Assembly (NCBI GenBank): GCA_031002005.1
Contig: JARYHS010008074.1
Coordinates: 270,445,930-270,509,929 of the forward strand
DNA: 64,000 nucleotides
Direction: 5' to 3'
From: Vandiemenella viatica
Taxonomy: Eukaryota > Arthropoda > Insecta > Orthoptera > Morabidae
Both the position numbers and the translations under genes were made by a program. Positions 10,738-22,637 of this stretch are shown here, in pieces. The notes beneath the pieces are model-generated. The model was not told the DNA's origin. It searched no databases and worked only from the letters and a program-made list of their open reading frames with translations. How positions within the stretch are numbered: the stretch's first letter is position 1; each line of letters begins with the position of its first letter.

Positions 10738-11159
10738 CAGTGGCGTAGCTAGGTCAACAAGGGCCCCGGTGCAAAAATTTATTTTGGGCCCTCAGGCCAG
10801 ACGGGGGACCTTTTTTTTGCTTTGTGTGCTGGTAGGGGCCCCCTGAACTGAGGATGGGGGCCCTTGAATTGTTCTTTAGGGGCCCCTGAGCAGTGGTTGG
10901 GGCCCCCCCTGAGCAGCGAGGGCCCTTAGTGAGGGGCTCCTGTGTTCTTAGGGGGGCCCCTTAGACGACAGTAGAGCTAAAAAAAAAAAAAAAAAAAAAA
11001 GGTCGCCAGTTTGCCGTGAAGGCTCGTGGGCCCTCTAAACTGCGCTTGAGGGCCCCTAGAGGTGCATTTAGGGGCCTCTTAAGGTATGCTTGGGGGCCCC
11101 CCTGAGCATGAGGGCCCCGGTGCACTGCACCGCCTAGCCCCATAGTAGCTACGCCCCTG
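10738..11159. mobile_element. hAT-type MITE, GC-rich
   Basis: A perfect 8-bp target duplication AACATACC (10730-10737 and 11160-11167) flanks ends CAGTGGCGTAGCTA and, reversed, CAGGGGCGTAGCTA. An 8-bp duplication and CAGxGGCG ends are hAT features. The 422-bp interior is made of GGGCCCC-rich imperfect repeats and a ~20-bp A-run at 10980-11000, with no transposase. The GC content contrasts sharply with the surrounding AT-rich array. Confidence 0.88.
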
Positions 11160-11179
11160 AACATACCACTAGGGCCTCT

Positions 11180-12790
11180 CATCCTGTAATGGGAGGGAAC
11201 AAATCAGAGGAGTCTTCCTATAAGTATAGATGAGGAAATAAATCCTCAAGAAATTATGAAGGAACTCAAAGAGCTAAATAAAAGCAAAGGGGATGGTGTA
11301 GATAACACTACTACATATGTACAGTAAGATTGTGATAAATGATATTGTACCTTACCTTGAAATTTTATTTAAAATGAGTCTGGAGTCTTATTGCTTACTA
11401 GAGGACTGAAAAAGAGTGATAGTAGTACCGGTTCATGAAAGGATGAGGGTAACAAATAGGGTTGACATTTACAGGCCAATCAGTTTGAAATCAGTGATTG
11501 TAAAAATGATGGAGAGATTGATAGGCAACTATATCAACAATGTCTGTAAAGAAAGAAACCGGTTTGCAGATCATCAATATGACTTTAGGCAGGTATATTC
11601 AAGTGAATCTCAGATGGTGGGCTATATGCAAGATATTTCAAATGAATTGGACAAGGGAGGCCAAAATAGTGTAGCAGTTAATTTTTGTAAGGCATTTGAG
11701 AGAGTGAGCCATAAAATGGTTTTAAATAAAATGAAAACTATTGGATTGGATGAAAAAGTTACTTGCTGGGAGGAGGAATTCTCAAAAGCCACAAAGCAAA
11801 GTTTTAGAGTAGGAAATACATGATCAAAAGAGGTAGAAGTAACTGTGGGAGTGCCACAGGGTAGTGTATTTGTACCATTGTTGTAATGAATGATTGTGTT
11901 GATGGTTTTCATCAAAATTTTGGTTTGTAATCGTAAGTTTTTCCCAGCGAATCTGATGTTTGAAAATCTCTCATGCCAGAGAGATTTTCAAACAAAATTT
12001 TGGTTATTTGCAGATGACATAATGTTATACAATAGGTTAAAAACATGAGAAGACTGTGAAAAGCTGCCGGGTGACCTCGATAGAATATTTAAATGGATAT
12101 GTCAGCATGGAATGAAGATAAATGCCAAATAGAGTCAGCTTATTAGGTACACCAATAAAAAAAACTAAGGATTATTTATGATTATAGCATGGGGTCACAA
12201 TTGCTTGTTCAAGGCATAACATTTAATAATAAACTCAATTTGGCATAGCAGATTTGGCAGGTGGTTGGAAAAGGTTACAATATCCTACATTTATGGGTGA
12301 GGGAATGAGAGATGGTACCAGATATGTAAGGAATTGGGTTAGAAAGCTTTGGACAGATCATTGGTTGGTGGTGAAGTTTGGGACCCATGTTTTGGGTGTC
12401 AAATACAAGAGTTGGATGGTGTGCACAGAAGAGCAGCTAGATTTGTTTGTGTAAATTATTGCAGGACACAGTCAGTATCTGATATAATAAGGGATTTGGA
12501 TTGGAAGTTATTGGAGGACAGGATGAGGGTGAAGAGAGATCTGGGTGTGTACAAGGCATATGTTCATGCTGGAACTTGGAGGGATATTGGTTAAAGAATT
12601 AGGAATAGTGCATTAAAGGTGAAAGGTGACCATTATCACAAGCTGGCACTTGTTTTCATGCATAAGGGAGTAAGGGTGTCGAGGATTGGAACAAATTACC
12701 AAGTGAGGTGATGGATAATTTATCAAAAATTCTGAACGAATTTAAAATTAAACTTTGTTAATCATTAAAGTAGATAGAGGAGGATTTTAA
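11180..12790 (+). pseudogene. LINE-A fragment: reverse transcriptase and C-terminus
   Basis: Same family as the better copy at 35645-39640. Recognisable segments in order: NPQEIMKELKELNKSKGDGV (~11240); the VVPVH block (~11420); ADHQYDFRQ and DISNELDKGGQNSVAV (RT core, 11560-11690); VTVGVPQGSVF (~11845); a FADDIMLY catalytic box near 12007-12030 in another frame; and the C-terminal RRAARFVCVNY and DWKLLEDRM (12430-12530). Many stops and shifts. It lies inside the ~170-bp array and accounts for the missing length there. The catalytic box keeps both aspartates, unlike the 36500 copy. Confidence 0.85.
11913..12005. repeat. 80-bp insert with perfect 16-bp hairpin between 13-bp direct repeats
   Basis: CAAAATTTTGGTT occurs at 11913-11925 and again at 11993-12005. 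Between them lies a hairpin with a 16-bp perfect stem (11957-11972 with 11979-11994) and a 6-nt loop, ATGCCA. The insert interrupts LINE-A between the PQGS block and the FADD box, where the intact family has no such sequence. Confidence 0.75.
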
Positions 12791-13171
12791 CACACACATA
12801 ATAAAATATAATGAAAAAATTAAATAAAATGGTGTAATTAGATGACAGAATTAATGTATTTTGCCCTTTAATGGTCAAACTAAGAAAAATTGCTTTCTTA
12901 AGATTTAATGCGACAAAAGCAGAGTCCTTAATCTTTTAAATGTTACCTAATTTATCTATTTCAGTTAGATATCAAGGGAGATAAATGGCTCATGATAAAA
13001 AAAAAAAAAAATTGTTATGGAAGTAATTTTACTTCGGCCCTTTACAAGTCGAATTCCAAAATTATCCTTCCTTAAATTATGATTTGACCAAAGTGGAGAC
13101 CTTAAAATTTAAAATATTACCTCATTTCTTGCTTTCAGTTAGACATCAAGATATATAAATGGCTCATGACA

Positions 13172-13202
<31 letters not shown>

Positions 13203-13519
13203 AAATGATACTTTTGCTCTTTAAGGGTTAAATTCTGAAAAATTCCTTTCAATATATAATGTGACCAAAGCAGAAACCTTAATCTTTAAAATGATGCCTC
13301 ATTTCTCTGTATCAATTAGATATCAAGGGAGATAAAAGGCTCGTGACACAAAATACATTGTAGAAATATTGATACATTTGCCCTTTAATGGTCAAATTTG
13401 AAAAATTCTTTCTTAAAATACGATGTGACCAAAACAGATAGTCCCTTCATCTTTAAAGTGATACCTCATTTATCAATTTCAGTTAGGTATGAAGGGAGAT
13501 AATGGCTTGTAAAAAAAGC

Positions 13520-14690
13520 CTTTTAGAAATAATATATTTGATAATAACAGCTTGACAGTAAGTTTGAGATTTGAGGGTGGAAAAAAGGGATTTCATATCT
13601 GAATTTGTAGACTTGCCATCAGACACTTCATGGAAAATATGTGTCAACACTTGCCATGTGTCAAAATAAAAATGAATAGTGGAGATGTGTGAAAAGTGAG
13701 GCAGATGTCAACAATAGGGCAGAGAATTCTGAGGAAACAGAGCAAATTTCATCAAATGTTATAATATTATCAGGGAGATATTAATTTTTTCTAAGTTTAC
13801 AGACTGCACCAAACAAGCTGATAGAGAATCAAAATTGAAACGCAAAATGAAAATCTTTGAGATTGCACCAGGATTAAAATAATTACAAAGCTGAGACTTA
13901 TGTCAATATAAAGAGGGAATTATAAGGAATTCCAGGATGTATAAATCTTTTTGAGGAATTAAATACTTCAAAAGTGGTAGCCAAAAACAAAAATAAATTT
14001 TTATAATTTAATAGCTGCTAAATAAAGCAATTAGAGACAAAATTTATAATAACTTAATCAACAAAAAATGGTCTACAAATTGACGAATTTCAGAGAGATA
14101 GTAGTAAAAAATAGAAAATCAGAAAATCCTTTCCCACACTCAAAGCCTTTATAAATTCCAGAAATTCTGCCTTGCCATGCAGTTAGAAGGCAAGAACCCT
14201 CTGAGTCGGTTGTGTCTGTGATTTTTCAGGAGACGCTGGAATTTTAATTTTTCTCAAACATGAAGTGGTGGATCATAGAATTTCTATGGTCAAGGAGCAG
14301 TTCTAGACTCCAACTATATTTTGTGTAAAGTGACCTTAAAAATTCTGCAAGTGAAACTATTATAAAGAGCTCTGTAAAATTTTTCATCATGAGCTGAGAC
14401 TTTAACTCTCATGAAAATTTGGAGGTTTTGTTAAAGCTTTCCTGGAGTGATTGAAAATTGTTAGTTGTAATGGTTGACCTGCTTTTTTCATAAAGGACTT
14501 TTGAAGAACTGATGCTATCCTAGGGCATTATAATCTGATAGCAGTTTAACTTCTGAACTTTTAAAGAATATAATGGTGAATTATCAACAGTGACTTTTCA
14601 TATTTTATACCCTGTGACTATCTGCTACAGTTAATTAAAGAGTTTGGCAACCAATTTAAATGAACCTGTTGTAAACGTTTGGTATCAGAT
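13520..14690. other. No recognisable gene or element
   Basis: AT-rich sequence after the last array unit. I see no sustained reading frame, terminal repeat or tandem structure, and no match to any family recognised elsewhere in the window. Confidence 0.5.
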
Positions 14691-14997
14691 TAACAAACTT
14701 CTTTATCTATGCTCCCAGCTTATTCAAATTTCTTGTTAATCTCCAAGGCAAGAGAACCTCATTAATTTATTCTGATCTCTGACCAACAAAAGAAAACTTT
14801 CTCACTCCCTTATGCGTGAAAAAAATGTCACCTTGTGGTCATGGTAACCTTCAATTCACTACTCTTAATTTTTCCATCAATATCTTTCTACGCCTATCAC
14901 CAACATAAGCCTTTCACATTCTCTTGATGCTCCTCCTGTTTTCAAACGAGTCCCCTTCCAGCTTCTTGTAGTATACCTATTATATTTTCAGTATATC

Positions 14998-15806
14998 CTC
15001 TAAACTTGTTTAAAAGAAGCTAACCACATGCCAGCTACATAGCAAATCACTTTTAGAAGCATTTCTCAGATAGAGAGCACTTTAGGTGGGCAAACCCAGA
15101 CATCATTGTAAATATTCAAAGTTTCAAAAAGGCTAAACCCTTTATTAGAAGCCCCAGTTTTGCATCCATTTCCAAACAAACAGGGGAAAGTAATGATCAG
15201 TTTAAGGTATAATATGTATAGCCATAAAAATCTAATAAGAATGATATAGCATAATTTACTGTATTATTATTATTATTATTATATTGCGAGGCCAGACTAA
15301 AATTTGGGTTTTTAAAGATACAAACCATAGTTTTTAAGATATCAAAAAGATTCATACATCATTAGATTCAGAGTAAAAAGATTCACCTAAATTAAAAAAT
15401 AGACCTTGTGCAGGAAATAGTAATAGGTGTTTTAGGCAAAAATGGGTATGACAGATATCGCCATTTGCAGAAAAAACATAGCTACAGGCTTGAAACTATA
15501 ATCGCATTAAAGAGAAAAATTCACTGATCATGAATAAATGTTTTGTTTTCAATTCCAATAATATTTAAGGGTGAAGAGGATGATTTTAGTTTTTTAAAGA
15601 AGGCTCACAGAGTAAAGCATGACACAACAGGGTGAAAAGTAGGCAGTGCAAGTTCAACAATAGAAATAATGAATGAAATACTTTAAGGACCAGAGAAAAA
15701 AACTACAAGATAGGGGAACTTTTTTTACATCAGAGCAATGGTTCAGGAGAAATAAATTACGAAATAATATGACAATCACAAAACTACTGCATGGTTTCCA
15801 TTTTAC

Positions 15807-15838
<32 letters not shown>

Positions 15839-16626
15839 TAAAGTAAAAAGAACACAATAGTCATACATCAAAATATTATTTTGGTGCTAGAATCTGACTG
15901 GGCAAGTATAAACTTTGAGAGTATTTCAAGATTTGGTGGTTTATAACTTAAAAAATTAATATTTCCTAAACAAAGACTTTTTGGCATAAGTCTTCATAGA
16001 ATGGAATGATGAGAAAAACTGGGAAATAACATGCTACAATAAGATTGGAGCATATTTAAGGATTTCAGTCCAAGTCCAAACATTGATTTTACATCACTTT
16101 TGCTGGGTCCCATAAATAGAGATGTCATGTTCCCTGTAGACAAGCAATCTTATGCAGTTTGTCAAGACAATCAGACGTACATGCAGAGAGGAGCTTCATA
16201 ATGTAGAAAATGTACTTTAAAACTTTCAGTAGATGAGAAGTGTCAGACTTAGAAATTATAAACACTTGAGGGTGAGCTTTGTTTTGGAAATGACTCAGAA
16301 TTTCATCTATATTTGGGGGATATGTGATGGGAGTTTGCCATGAGTGACTGGTTGAGGAGTGCCTCACCTGCCATTTTATGGGTCTGATAGTTTCAGTACC
16401 TTATTTGATCAACTGGTACCTGACATAGTAAGAGAACTTTAAAGAATATAAACTTTGAATTTTTGAAGTGGATTGTTTGCATTTTATTTTGTACCCTTAA
16501 CTATTGGGGGAATGGTGCAATAGCTTGGTGGCCATAAGAACAACCAATGCAAAGAGTAATCAAAGCTACCAGGGACAATCATTGTTTAACTTCCAGTGTT
16601 GGAGCAAACCCCCAGTGAAACACTTT
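14998..16626 (+). mobile_element. Unidentified insertion in LINE-A, possible LINE on plus strand
   Basis: LINE-A similarity stops at CTTCTTGTAGTATA on the left and resumes at CTTTCTGTATGATA on the right. These two look like an imperfect target duplication of ~14 bp. Near the right end a short frame reads YWGNGAIAWWP and MQRVIKA, resembling the WG...Q...R.I segment of jockey-type LINE C-termini, which would fit a plus-strand LINE ending at 16626. The rest has no recognisable coding, only a (TTA)n run near 15263-15282 and a poly-A run near 15807-15832. Weakly supported. Confidence 0.35.
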
Positions 16627-16629
16627 TAG

Positions 16630-17748
16630 TTAACTTTCTGTATGATAACAGTTACTGACTGAGACCAAAGGTAATTTTCAGTAACAAATCTAACTGCTCT
16701 TCTTTGCACCCACTCCAAATACCCAAAATGTGAGTCCCATATTACACCACTATATTCAAGCAATGGTCTGACATATGATTTGTAAACCAATTCTATCACT
16801 TCTCCATCACCCTTTATAATAAATGTGAATTTTGTAACTTTTCCTACAACCTGCCCGATGTGTTTTGCCCAGTTTATTGTCAAATTTTATGCTAAGATAT
16901 TTACATTATATGCAATTAACAAGCAATTCATTCCCCACCCTATAATCATACACAACCTTTTATCTGTGGATCTAATAAGCTGACCCTTCTTAGCATTTAT
17001 CTTCATCCAATATTGACCCATGTAGAAAACCTGTCCAGTTCACCTTGCAACTGTTCAGAATCATCTCCCATTTTGCTCCTTTTATTTAATCTGCAAAAAA
17101 ACTAACCCCAAATGTAAACCACACAAATAATCATTCTTTATAACAATGAATAGCAATTGCCGCCATAAACTATCCAGTGGCACTTCTGTATTCACTTCTA
17201 CCTTTTTTGATACTGCATTTCGTACCCTAATGATTTGCTTTCCACATTTTGAGAATTCCTTATCCCAGCATATTATTTCTTCATTTGCTCCTGTACCTTT
17301 CACATTATTTAATACAATTTTATGGCTCTATCTGTCAAATGCCTTGGAAATACCTAGTATTACACATTCAACTTGGCTTCCTTCATTGATTTCATCTGAA
17401 ATATGTTGCATATAGCCCACCAACCGAGATTCAAATTAATATCCTTGCCTAAAGCCATGTTGCAAATTCAGAATCAGTTCATTCTCCAAATACAGTTCTT
17501 ATATGGTCACATTTCATCCTCTCCATCAGTTTAGCCATAACCAATGTCAAACTAAATTACCTGTAATTTTTAATACTATTTGTCTAAACTCCTTTATGTA
17601 CCAAAATTACTTTCACACTTTTCTAGTCCTCTGGTAAGTAGTGATACTCAATACTCAATCTAAATAATGTTTATTGGTAAGGAACATCTATAGTAGTATT
17701 ATCTGCAACAGGCTCTTTATGAATTTCTATCTTTTTTCCTCAGGATGT
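16630..17748 (-). pseudogene. LINE-A reverse transcriptase piece left of the LTR element
   Basis: Minus-strand frames show WAKHIGQVVGKVTKF, ELVYKSYVRPLLEY and VQRRAVRFVTENY (16640-16880). They also show CWDKEFSKCGKQIIRVRNAV (17195-17290), matching the RT thumb and C-terminal regions of the 35724-36847 frames. Stops and shifts are frequent and no catalytic box survives. It ends at the 4-bp duplication ATGT (17745-17748) of the LTR element. Confidence 0.85.
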
Positions 17749-20080
17749 TGTAAGGTATCCCTCATTCTATTTTCAATATTTAGTAGGATTTCGACCGAAT
17801 TTAGGGTTTGTTTTAGTACCCGGTACCACACTTTAAATCAAGTTAATAGCATTTCTGGTATAATAAAGTGAATAAATAACCCATAAACAATGTAAATAAC
17901 ACCTAAACTGCATTAAATCAACGATATTTCAGTAGGAAATAGGTTATTTCACATAAGAATAAACTTTCGATAACAGACACTAGCATTAGTTGGAGAGATA
18001 TTGGGAACCGATTTAAATGAAGTAAGTGTTAAATAATTGCAAGTAAAATGCATAAATAAACCTCTTATCATGGGTAATACACATTATTTCGGAGATAAAT
18101 AAGTAATTTCAATAAAGGAAAAACCTAACCCATAAATTTTGGCATATTCCAGTTTTAGTATTTCTGAAGTGATTTCAGTACAGTAAAGACAATAAAGAAC
18201 CTATATTACACAGGCCTAGATGCACCATAACCATAACTTAACATTTAAATATAGTTTAGTAGGACTTTTAAAGAAATAAACTGGATGATAAAATAACAGT
18301 CTGAAGCAGAAATGAAAATAATTCATTGTAATAAAACTTGAACATGTTGAGGCCCCAAAAGCAGCAATAATAATTCCTGAGACAGCCTAGTAGATAAATT
18401 AACAGGTTTCTGATAATTTGAAAGCATCTAATAACTATAAGAAGTAATTATATGGGATTTTTAATACTCATGTTGCTTAAACAGTTCACATACATAATTT
18501 TGGTCTTTTAAGTAGGTTCAGGACTTTAAAAGTAGAAAAACAAGCAGTAAATAAAATAATCTTTCAGTTTTTATAGGGTTTAAATAGTTTCAGTCCATAA
18601 AATATGAAATATCAGTGAGTAAATAGACGCCGGTAAATCGATTAATTTGTCCAACTTTCAGGAATAAATTCCAGCACTTTAAAGCCATTTCAAGAGCACT
18701 AATGACATTTAAATACTAGCTAACACACATAATTAATTTTCTAGACACATTTAAAGACATTTCACTAACCTGGTTTATGTTAATCCAATCGTAAAGTAAC
18801 TGGCTATAATCACTGCACATAGAAAATGCTACTACACCAATTGTAAACACTGCCACTCAATATAAAGTAGAGAATAAATTAAAACAGACAGGAAGCGATG
18901 TAAATTCACATAAATCTGATAGTTTACAACACTCTAAGTAATTTTAAACTTGAAATGAACACGAAAAATTGAACACTCAGTTTTGGCAATTTATCACTTA
19001 AAAGCCTACTTTGATTCCGGGATAAAAATTAGTTTATCATAAAAATCCATTCTTTTAGCTTCCTACATAATTATTTCAAGTCATTTAAGGCCATAGCACC
19101 GACGTTATAGGTTTCGTAAGTTCACGCTGCAGAAAACACACGTGTAAATCACTAAATAATTTATGGTATCTCAGGTATAGCAGCTACGAAGATAAAATAA
19201 GCACTAAAAGATGCAGTTTAAGGCAGGCTTCACTGTGATAATTTTTCCGGCGCAATAATCCATAAACTTTCGGAGCTATAAATAAAAACATGAATAATAG
19301 CCACATTTGACTGTTAGATTTTTTCGGTTTCCCATAACTCAATAAATTTAAACGAAGTTCACATTGAGAGACAGTCTAAAATCAGGAATAATATTTTAAA
19401 CATAATTTCGAGAGAATTACTAAAGCCGATTTTAAATAAGAATATAATTGAACACTGACTTAAGTGGTAGGCAAACTAACACATCCATATTTGGTAATTT
19501 GTTGAAGACCAATGTACCACGTGATCTCAAGTTAATATAAGGCAACTAAGAGGCGGGAATTTGGTCGGCAGTCTTCAGTGTCATTTGTAACGCGGTGGTG
19601 AAAACACGTAGGGTGAGCTCCGTTCGGTCTGGCGGAACGGGCTGGTACTTGAACCAGTCAAGGATGAAGGAACGCGAGAAACAGCAGCCATGTTGTAGTT
19701 TTGTGGTGAACATTTACTAACCAAGCAACTAGTCAGTTACATTCAGTTTTTGGGGGTTTTAAAGATCGCGTTGCTCTGGAATCGCAACTTGTAATTTTTG
19801 GAGACGATTTCAATCCGATTGCCTGTGCTAACAGTGTTTTATAACATTCATGTGAAAATTTGGAAGAATATATGACTTTTGATTTCGACTTGAGACTTTC
19901 ATTTATTAGCATACTACCTTTCTTGCAGAAGGTTAGGCCTGCAAGTGGCGACCGTGGTCATTTGAACTGTTAGCAATATTAATTCTACACGGCTTCATAA
20001 CTTTAGAAAATCTTGGACAACATTCTGGCTCAGGTGACTTAGGCGATACCTCAACCCCAGTACTCGACTACGCCCTGACA
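17749..20080 (+). repeat. 5' LTR (2332 bp)
   Basis: Identical by eye to the 3' LTR except for one extra A at ~19765 and T at 19658 where the other LTR has C. LTRs are identical at insertion, so this is a recent integration. The first 1.5 kb is AT-rich with no reading frame. The last 500 bp is richer in G+C and carries a possible core promoter. The length is unusually large for an arthropod LTR. Confidence 0.95.
19536..19580 (+). promoter_or_regulatory. Possible LTR core promoter (TATA plus initiator)
   Basis: TATAAGG starts at 19536. GGCAGTC lies ~34 bp downstream (A at 19570) and an arthropod-type initiator TCAGTG at 19575-19580. The position, about 500 bp from the LTR end, would give a long U5. 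Promoter motifs this short occur by chance, so this is only a candidate. The same sequence is present in the 3' LTR near 27278. Confidence 0.3.
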
Positions 20081-20098
20081 TGGGGATCGTAGTGACGC
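20081..20098 (+). promoter_or_regulatory. Putative primer-binding site
   Basis: The bases right after the 5' LTR are TGGGGATCGTAGTGACG. TGG pairs with the CCA end of a tRNA, and zero offset from the LTR is usual. I could not identify the tRNA. Confidence 0.5.
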
Positions 20099-21128
20099 GT
20101 GTTCAAGTAGAACAGTGATTCCAGAGTAAACCGAACAGTGCAATTTTCCATCCAGTGCCACTTTGGATTATTTTCGTCGACGTTCTTGACCGCCGACCAC
20201 CATCACCGCCGCCACATCAAGATGCATCACCGACGCCAAAACACTTACTGCCGGGAAGGGCAGTTCAACATTCGTCGCAGATTTCTTCGTGGGTGCAGAC
20301 TTGTCGCTGCCCGCTACTACGACTGACGGGGTGACAACAACTTCGTCTCCATACCGACCAGGGATGCTGCCACAACATATCGGACAACCCCTGCTGTTCC
20401 TGCTACAACTACACAGTGGATTACCTGCATCCAGCTGCCCTACACACGCACCATTGCTGCACAAGTTAAGTACAGTTTTTTTTTGATACAACTTTTCTTC
20501 GAGACTCATCACAATCAGCTGTTAAGACAACGGAGATACAGCAGCTTATTTCTGAATGTGTGCCATAGATACTGGCTACTGCACACTACCGTCGCGGCAT
20601 TGTTTTTTTTTGTTCGTCGAGATATTTGTACATTTTTCGGTGTGTTTATATTTACAAAATCAGCTGTCAGCTGACCAACGAAGTTCATGCCACAGATATG
20701 GAACTTTGCCAAGTCAAAGACTCTCTACCAAATACCAGCTGACTTTTACCCAGTGTGTTAGCTTTGCTGTTTTGTTTACATTCGAACTTCGGAATTTTTT
20801 TTTCTTTTCTTGTAATTCTTTTTCAGGTTTGCGTGTGCTTATTTCCACATCATTTTATTTTATTTTGTGTGTGTATTTTGGGGGAATTTGTGATTTTTGT
20901 GTATTGTTTACCAACATTTTCGAAATATTTTGTGAACAGCTGTTCTGGCTGTGAGGTTCTGTTTATGCATTTTTGCCTTGGGTTTGTACTTTTTGTGTTT
21001 TCCTGGGTACTGCTTCCTGTATTTTTGCCAGGTGTGAAACATAGTAGGGTAATAATAATATTTGAGTTAGGATTTTGTACAACATTTTTCGAAAAGTTTT
21101 TTTTTGCTGTTTTTCTTTCATTAAGTTT

Positions 21129-22637
21129 ATGATGGCTTCCAATCAGGTTTCTGCTGAAGCCATTGCTAGTTCTGAGAGTAGCCTGCTAGTAGGATGGGAC
21201 AGACATGGGGACCCCATTACTATACCTAACCCTAGGGCACACACAGTTGTACCAACTACTCAAGTGCAAACTGAGCAACACACCCCTCCTATGCACCACT
21301 ATGACATGCAGGCACTTATCGACTTTTTAACCACCAAGCTAGATCAGCAAAATACGAAGCTAGATCAGCAAAATACAAAGCTAGATCAACATTTTTCCAG
21401 ACAAAAGGATATGCTACGTCGTTTGAACCAAGACATTACTCAGACTTTCGATACTAATGATCCCACACACCCTACCCCTGTTAGTACACTTCAGCCAGAA
21501 GTACGTACAGTAGATATTTTGGAAACTACAGTAGACTCCTCAACCACAGTGGATCTGATAGCAGCCACAGAGGCATTTGCACCTAGTAATATACCTCACT
21601 CCCCTGAGGAACAACCTAAGATACCTCAACTTGTAGAATTTGAAACACAGGCTTCACCTGGAGTAGACATTTGTGCTGATTTGGTAGATACAACAACACA
21701 ACAGCTGATTTTGGATATGTCAGAGGATATTACCCCTATGACCCTCACACCCCCACCACCTAAAATTATGGAGGCTTCAACGATAATGCCCACACCCATT
21801 GATTTTGAGGCAGACCCTGTGCCTGTAAAAATATCTTGTGAATTCACTGGGCCTACAACTGAGCTCATAAAAGACATTGTTAGTAATAGGGAAATATTGG
21901 ATACATCCTCCCACAACGTTATTGATCTCAGTGCAGTACCTACTCCCCCACAGTCTACTAATATTAAGTTACAACCGATCCTTAGGCCTACTGATACTTT
22001 ACAGGGTTTGCACAGATCCAAACTTATTAAGCCCACATATGTAGATAAATTGCATGGGCAATTACAGGCCAAAATGTTCCCTCAGAACATCAACAGTGAT
22101 TTACTTTGCCATTCCGTTCCCAGGTGGGGACCTTGCATCTTTAAGAAAATTGTTTTGGGTGCATTACTATTCAAGAACCTTTCACCTGAGATAACTGATT
22201 GGTTTTCAGGTACTTTTCACCTTCAATGGGGCTCACCCAACTTTGCAAAAGATTTTTTCCCTAGTGAACCCTTTAGCCCACCAGGCCCTTATAATTTTCA
22301 GAAACTTTGGGCGTTTCTTACCCTCTTCCCAACAATATGCCAACACAGGAAAGTGGGTAGAAAGAAAGCAGATTTAGTGGCCAGTTATCAATGTTTTGGG
22401 AGGGATACTAAAATGAAGAGTAGATTGAACCCTTTACCCCCAAACGATAAGAGCAGTATTTTGAAGGCTGTTTGTTTTGGGAGGGCACCCAAGTTTAAAG
22501 GCAACTTCAACCCTTTCCCACCAAAGGAGAATTCATTATTTGATGATTGGAGGAATGTCCTCAAACTCAAAATATTTGCCCTTGATATACAGGGACCTAC
22601 ACAAGCAGTAAGTCATGTTATGGTGTATGTTAGTTGA
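21129..22637 (+). CDS. Main reading frame of the LTR element, unknown (gag position)
   Basis: Open for 502 codons from ATGATGGCTTCC at 21129; the frame is open upstream to about 21075. Residues ~75-105 are a coiled coil with three KLDQQNT heptads. Residues ~120-300 are Pro/Thr-rich and low complexity. The C-terminal 170 residues are more globular and contain a tandem motif, CFGRDTKMKSRLNPLPP then CFGRAPKFKGNFNPFPP. There is no zinc knuckle, Asp protease triad or RT motif. Position and the coiled coil suggest a Gag-like structural protein, but I do not recognise it. An ORF this long in a 99.9%-LTR element, in DNA where everything else is broken, is probably translated or was until recently. 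Confidence 0.6.
   Translation: MMASNQVSAEAIASSESSLLVGWDRHGDPITIPNPRAHTVVPTTQVQTEQHTPPMHHYDMQALIDFLTTKLDQQNTKLDQQNTKLDQHFSRQKDMLRRLNQDITQTFDTNDPTHPTPVSTLQPEVRTVDILETTVDSSTTVDLIAATEAFAPSNIPHSPEEQPKIPQLVEFETQASPGVDICADLVDTTTQQLILDMSEDITPMTLTPPPPKIMEASTIMPTPIDFEADPVPVKISCEFTGPTTELIKDIVSNREILDTSSHNVIDLSAVPTPPQSTNIKLQPILRPTDTLQGLHRSKLIKPTYVDKLHGQLQAKMFPQNINSDLLCHSVPRWGPCIFKKIVLGALLFKNLSPEITDWFSGTFHLQWGSPNFAKDFFPSEPFSPPGPYNFQKLWAFLTLFPTICQHRKVGRKKADLVASYQCFGRDTKMKSRLNPLPPNDKSSILKAVCFGRAPKFKGNFNPFPPKENSLFDDWRNVLKLKIFALDIQGPTQAVSHVMVYVS

Larger units (their letters stand above)
8755..13515. repeat. ~165-175 bp tandem array, about 11 units, with three nested insertions
   Basis: Units share ATATCAAGGGAGATAAATGG, a TTATGGAAATAATGATAC segment, TTTGCCCTTTAAGGG, and TTTAAAATAATACCTCATTT. 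The ATCAAGG anchor occurs near 8866, 9026, 9207, 9371, 9531, 10727, 12971, 13145, 13320 and 13489. Spacings are 160-181 bp where uninterrupted. Subtracting the solo LTR and the MITE plus LINE-A fragment restores about one unit across each break. Units differ by many substitutions, so the array is old. AT microsatellite expansions occur inside two units. Confidence 0.82.

Noticed and set aside
8755..13515. CRISPR-like array
   Set aside because: Units of ~170 bp without repeat/spacer alternation in a eukaryotic repeat context; this is a diverged tandem repeat.
20138..21132. Several 60-130 codon frames upstream of the LTR element ORF
   Set aside because: Overlapping, mutually exclusive, T-rich (Phe/Leu/Cys) and without domains; more likely leader sequence.
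21626..22072. 148-codon minus-strand frame inside the LTR element ORF
   Set aside because: Lies antisense to the better plus-strand frame, has a composition mirroring it, and has no domain.
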